Shown here: positions 62,251 through 64,000 of the stretch, one piece after another
Position numbering within the stretch: the first letter of the stretch is position 1
Layout of the letters: every line of letters starts with the position of its first letter
Made by a program: the position numbers and the translations under genes
DNA from: Thalassospira sp.
Lineage (GTDB): Bacteria; Pseudomonadota; Alphaproteobacteria; Rhodospirillales; Thalassospiraceae
Reading direction: 5' to 3'
NCBI RefSeq assembly: GCF_030690045.1
Contig: NZ_JAUYHK010000011.1
Coordinates: forward strand, 62,001 to 126,000
DNA: 64,000 nucleotides
The notes under the pieces: generated by a model
Seen by the model: only the letters and a program-made list of their open reading frames with translations
Told to the model about the DNA's origin: nothing
The model's database searches: none

Positions 62251-62278
62251 ACCGACAAAACAAGAGAGAGAGCGACCC

Positions 62279-62761
62279 GTGAAAACGTCGATTAATATCG
62301 GACTTGCCGTTGCCATTCTGGCCGGGGCAGGTGCGGTTGCTTATGGGGTGCTGAAACCCGAAATATCTGACAGTGTATCTGTGCGGCTTGCCCCGGAAGA
62401 TACGTCGCTGGTGGCTATGGGCAAGAAAATTTATGAGGAAAATTGTGCCTCCTGCCACGGTGTCAGGTTGGAAGGGGAGCCGGACTGGCAACAGCGCCGA
62501 CCCGATGGCCTGTTACCCGCACCACCCCATGATGTTAGCGGCCATACATGGCACCATCCCGATGAGGTATTGTTTTCCCTGACCAAATATGGTCCGGCGC
62601 AAATTGTCGGCCAAGGATATCAAAGTGCCATGCCCGGTTATCAGGATATTCTTGATGACCGGCAGATCATCGCCGTGCTGTCCTATATCAAAAGCCGCTG
62701 GCCGCGTGAAATCCGCGCCCGGCATGACCAGATGAATGAAGCGGCCCAAAACAGGAACTGA
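62279..62761 (+). CDS. Membrane-anchored class I cytochrome c
   Basis: This 160-residue protein, GTG start with GAGAG upstream, has an N-terminal hydrophobic anchor (INIGLAVAILAGAGAVAYGV, probably uncleaved) and one heme c site: CASCH, with Met ligand in SAMPGY. It is in the periplasm. It follows cueR by 28 bases, so it is likely in the copper-induced transcript. A role in electron transfer for copper or cuproenzyme function is inference. Confidence 0.85.
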   Translation: MKTSINIGLAVAILAGAGAVAYGVLKPEISDSVSVRLAPEDTSLVAMGKKIYEENCASCHGVRLEGEPDWQQRRPDGLLPAPPHDVSGHTWHHPDEVLFSLTKYGPAQIVGQGYQSAMPGYQDILDDRQIIAVLSYIKSRWPREIRARHDQMNEAAQNRN

Positions 62762-62775
62762 CCGGTGGACCGGTT

Positions 62776-63888
62776 TCAGCGCGGCAAATGAATTTTGACG
62801 GTGGTACCCTGTCCGGGCAGGCTGTCGATGCCAATGCGCCCGCCATGCAGTTCGGCCAGCAATTTGGCCAGCGGCAGGCCCAGTCCTGTGCCTTCGCTTT
62901 CCTTGACCCCGGCGGGATGAAGTTGCGAATAGCGCATCATGGCGCGGGGAATGTCATCTGGCGACATGCCCACACCGTTATCGGTAATGACAAAAATGAT
63001 TTCATCATCCGCAATTTCCAGCGCCAGATGGATTTTGCCGCCATCCGGGGTGAATTTTGTCGCATTGCTGAGGATATTGATCAGGATTTGTTTCAGTTTC
63101 AGGCGGTCACAATTCACCATCAACGGCCCATCGGGCAATGACATTTCAAAGCTGTGATGGCGTTTTTTGATGTGATCCATGACAATGCGGGCCGCCTCAT
63201 GGGTGATCGCAATCACATCATCGGGCATGCTGTGCAGTTTCATCGCCCCGTCGGACAATTTCGAGACATCCAGCACATCATTGACAAGGGCCAGCAAATG
63301 CCGCCCGGCATCCAGAACATCCTGCGCACAATCGCGATAGTTTTGCGATAGCGGGCCCAGAACACCTTCGGCAATCAGTTCGGAATTGCCGATGATGGCA
63401 TTCAGCGGCGTGCGCAATTCATGGCCCATATTGGCCAGAAAATCGGATTTCGATGCATTGACGTCAACGCGATCCTGCCTTTGTTCGATCAGGCTGCGTT
63501 CTGCAAGCTGCCGACTGTTATTTTCCAGAAGTGATAACAGAAGGGCCGCACAGGTTTGGTTGTGATCGACATAATCGATGGCGGCAATCGACATTTCGCA
63601 CAGGATTTTTTCCTGTCTTGCATTGATAAACACAATGTCGCCCCGCCACGGTCGTCCGGAGACAAAGGCGGCATCCATATCGCCCAACAATCCGGGGGAC
63701 AGGAATCCGGCCTTGTGATTGACCATGCGGTCACGGGCAACGCCCATCATCCGGGCCAGTTCTTCGTTACATTGTAAAACACGGCCATTTCGTTCGCAAA
63801 TGGCAACGCCATAGGGCAGGGCATCCAGCACCACCTGACTGGTCAGGGATGGTCTGGTATCGGTCAGAATGACAGTGTCAGTCGTCAT
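62776..63888 (-). CDS. Soluble PAS-domain sensor histidine kinase
   Basis: This 370-residue kinase has no membrane segment. Its N-terminal PAS domain (about residues 15-120, DALPYGVAICERNGRVLQCN) is followed by HisKA with His156 in LANMGHELRTPLNAIIG and an ATPase domain with GVGMSPDDI and GTGLGLPLAKLLAELHGG. No response-regulator gene is adjacent, so it is an orphan. It is convergent with the cytochrome gene. Confidence 0.9.
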   Translation of the reverse strand: MTTDTVILTDTRPSLTSQVVLDALPYGVAICERNGRVLQCNEELARMMGVARDRMVNHKAGFLSPGLLGDMDAAFVSGRPWRGDIVFINARQEKILCEMSIAAIDYVDHNQTCAALLLSLLENNSRQLAERSLIEQRQDRVDVNASKSDFLANMGHELRTPLNAIIGNSELIAEGVLGPLSQNYRDCAQDVLDAGRHLLALVNDVLDVSKLSDGAMKLHSMPDDVIAITHEAARIVMDHIKKRHHSFEMSLPDGPLMVNCDRLKLKQILINILSNATKFTPDGGKIHLALEIADDEIIFVITDNGVGMSPDDIPRAMMRYSQLHPAGVKESEGTGLGLPLAKLLAELHGGRIGIDSLPGQGTTVKIHLPR

Positions 63889-63921
63889 ATCGAAGCCCCT
63901 GCTTGAACTGCGGTCTGCCGT

Positions 63922-64000
63922 TCAGAAACGGTCAATGCCCAGTCCGTTTAACGATATGTCGGTTTTTTGATCGGACATCAGATCGGCAATCGCCTTGCCT
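63922..64000 (-). CDS. C-terminal end of an FAD-dependent (DAO-family) oxidoreductase, partial
   Basis: On the minus strand an open frame runs from the window edge to a TGA at 63922, ending GKAIADLMSDQKTDISLNGL and then GIDRF. This tail pattern (GKAIADL followed by TDIS and GxxxDRF) is common in sarcosine oxidase or glycine/D-amino-acid oxidase proteins. Only about 25 residues are seen, so the family is tentative; the rest lies beyond the window. Confidence 0.55.
   Translation of the reverse strand, partial: GKAIADLMSDQKTDISLNGLGIDRF

Noticed and set aside
1-64000. tRNA, rRNA, CRISPR arrays, insertion sequences, attachment sites or replication origin
   Set aside because: Scanning both strands shows no cloverleaf gene, no spaced direct repeats, no transposase and no DnaA-box cluster that I could support.

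Overview
The window looks like chromosome from a free-living, metabolically versatile alphaproteobacterium, probably of the Rhodospirillales/Thalassospira type. The evidence is the mix of TRAP and ABC uptake systems, a bacterioferritin pair, a DUF1127 protein, a CueR copper regulon, an alphaproteobacterial TamB and a two-component pair. The species call is an inference from gene content only. No rRNA, tRNA, insertion sequence, prophage or CRISPR array is visible. Both window edges cut through genes (tamB on the left, an FAD oxidoreductase on the right).

Layout. 1-5 kb: the end of tamB, then a convergent KDG kinase and RpiR/HexR-type regulator. 5.9-15.1 kb: a catabolic island with a RidA protein divergent from a DctQMP TRAP transporter. 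The transporter genes lead into an M81 metallopeptidase, a D-threonine-aldolase/D-serine-dehydratase-like PLP enzyme, an HGGYW hydrolase, an ornithine-cyclodeaminase-family protein and a hotdog thioesterase. Three tandem palindromes (G/T-GTAG-N5-YTAC) sit in the divergent promoter. 15.1-17 kb: a GNAT and an alpha/beta-hydrolase-OsmC fusion. 17-27.4 kb: one long minus-strand operon made of potBCDA-type polyamine ABC genes, a class III aminotransferase, a BKACE (DUF849), an acetylpolyamine amidohydrolase, a D-amino-acid-oxidase-like protein, an M20 deacylase and RidA. A divergent LysR gene lies at its head.

28.5-41 kb: orphan moaD, an unrecognised protein, L-serine dehydratase, and a nearly complete putrescine/agmatine module. 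The module holds two PuuB-like oxidases around a truncated hemoglobin, a putrescine-type aminotransferase, and PuuA-, PuuR-, PuuC- and SpeB-like genes, with a near-consensus PuuR site upstream of puuA. 41-45.5 kb: a phosphatase-like protein, fructokinase, Pgi, DUF2256 and an FAD protein. 45.6-49.7 kb: a possibly Pho-regulated exported beta-propeller protein and a response regulator/histidine kinase pair whose regulator appears to start at CTG. 49.7-57 kb: a chemoreceptor with an unusually long periplasmic region and a GtsABCD-type glucose/mannose ABC operon.

57-64 kb: a dyad-rich intergenic region, a DUF1127 small protein, two bacterioferritins with complementary active sites, a copA-cueR-cytochrome c copper operon behind a 19-bp-spacer CueR-type promoter, a soluble PAS histidine kinase and the tail of an FAD oxidase.

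How the parts work together. Much of the window is scavenging of reduced nitrogen compounds (polyamines, acetylpolyamines, amino-acid-like substrates) with RidA, aminotransferases and FAD oxidases handling imines and amines, plus sugar uptake and upper glycolysis/Entner-Doudoroff entry. The strongest candidate for an undescribed pathway is the 17-27.4 kb operon. There, deacetylation, transamination to a beta-keto acid and BKACE cleavage with acetyl-CoA could form a continuous route.
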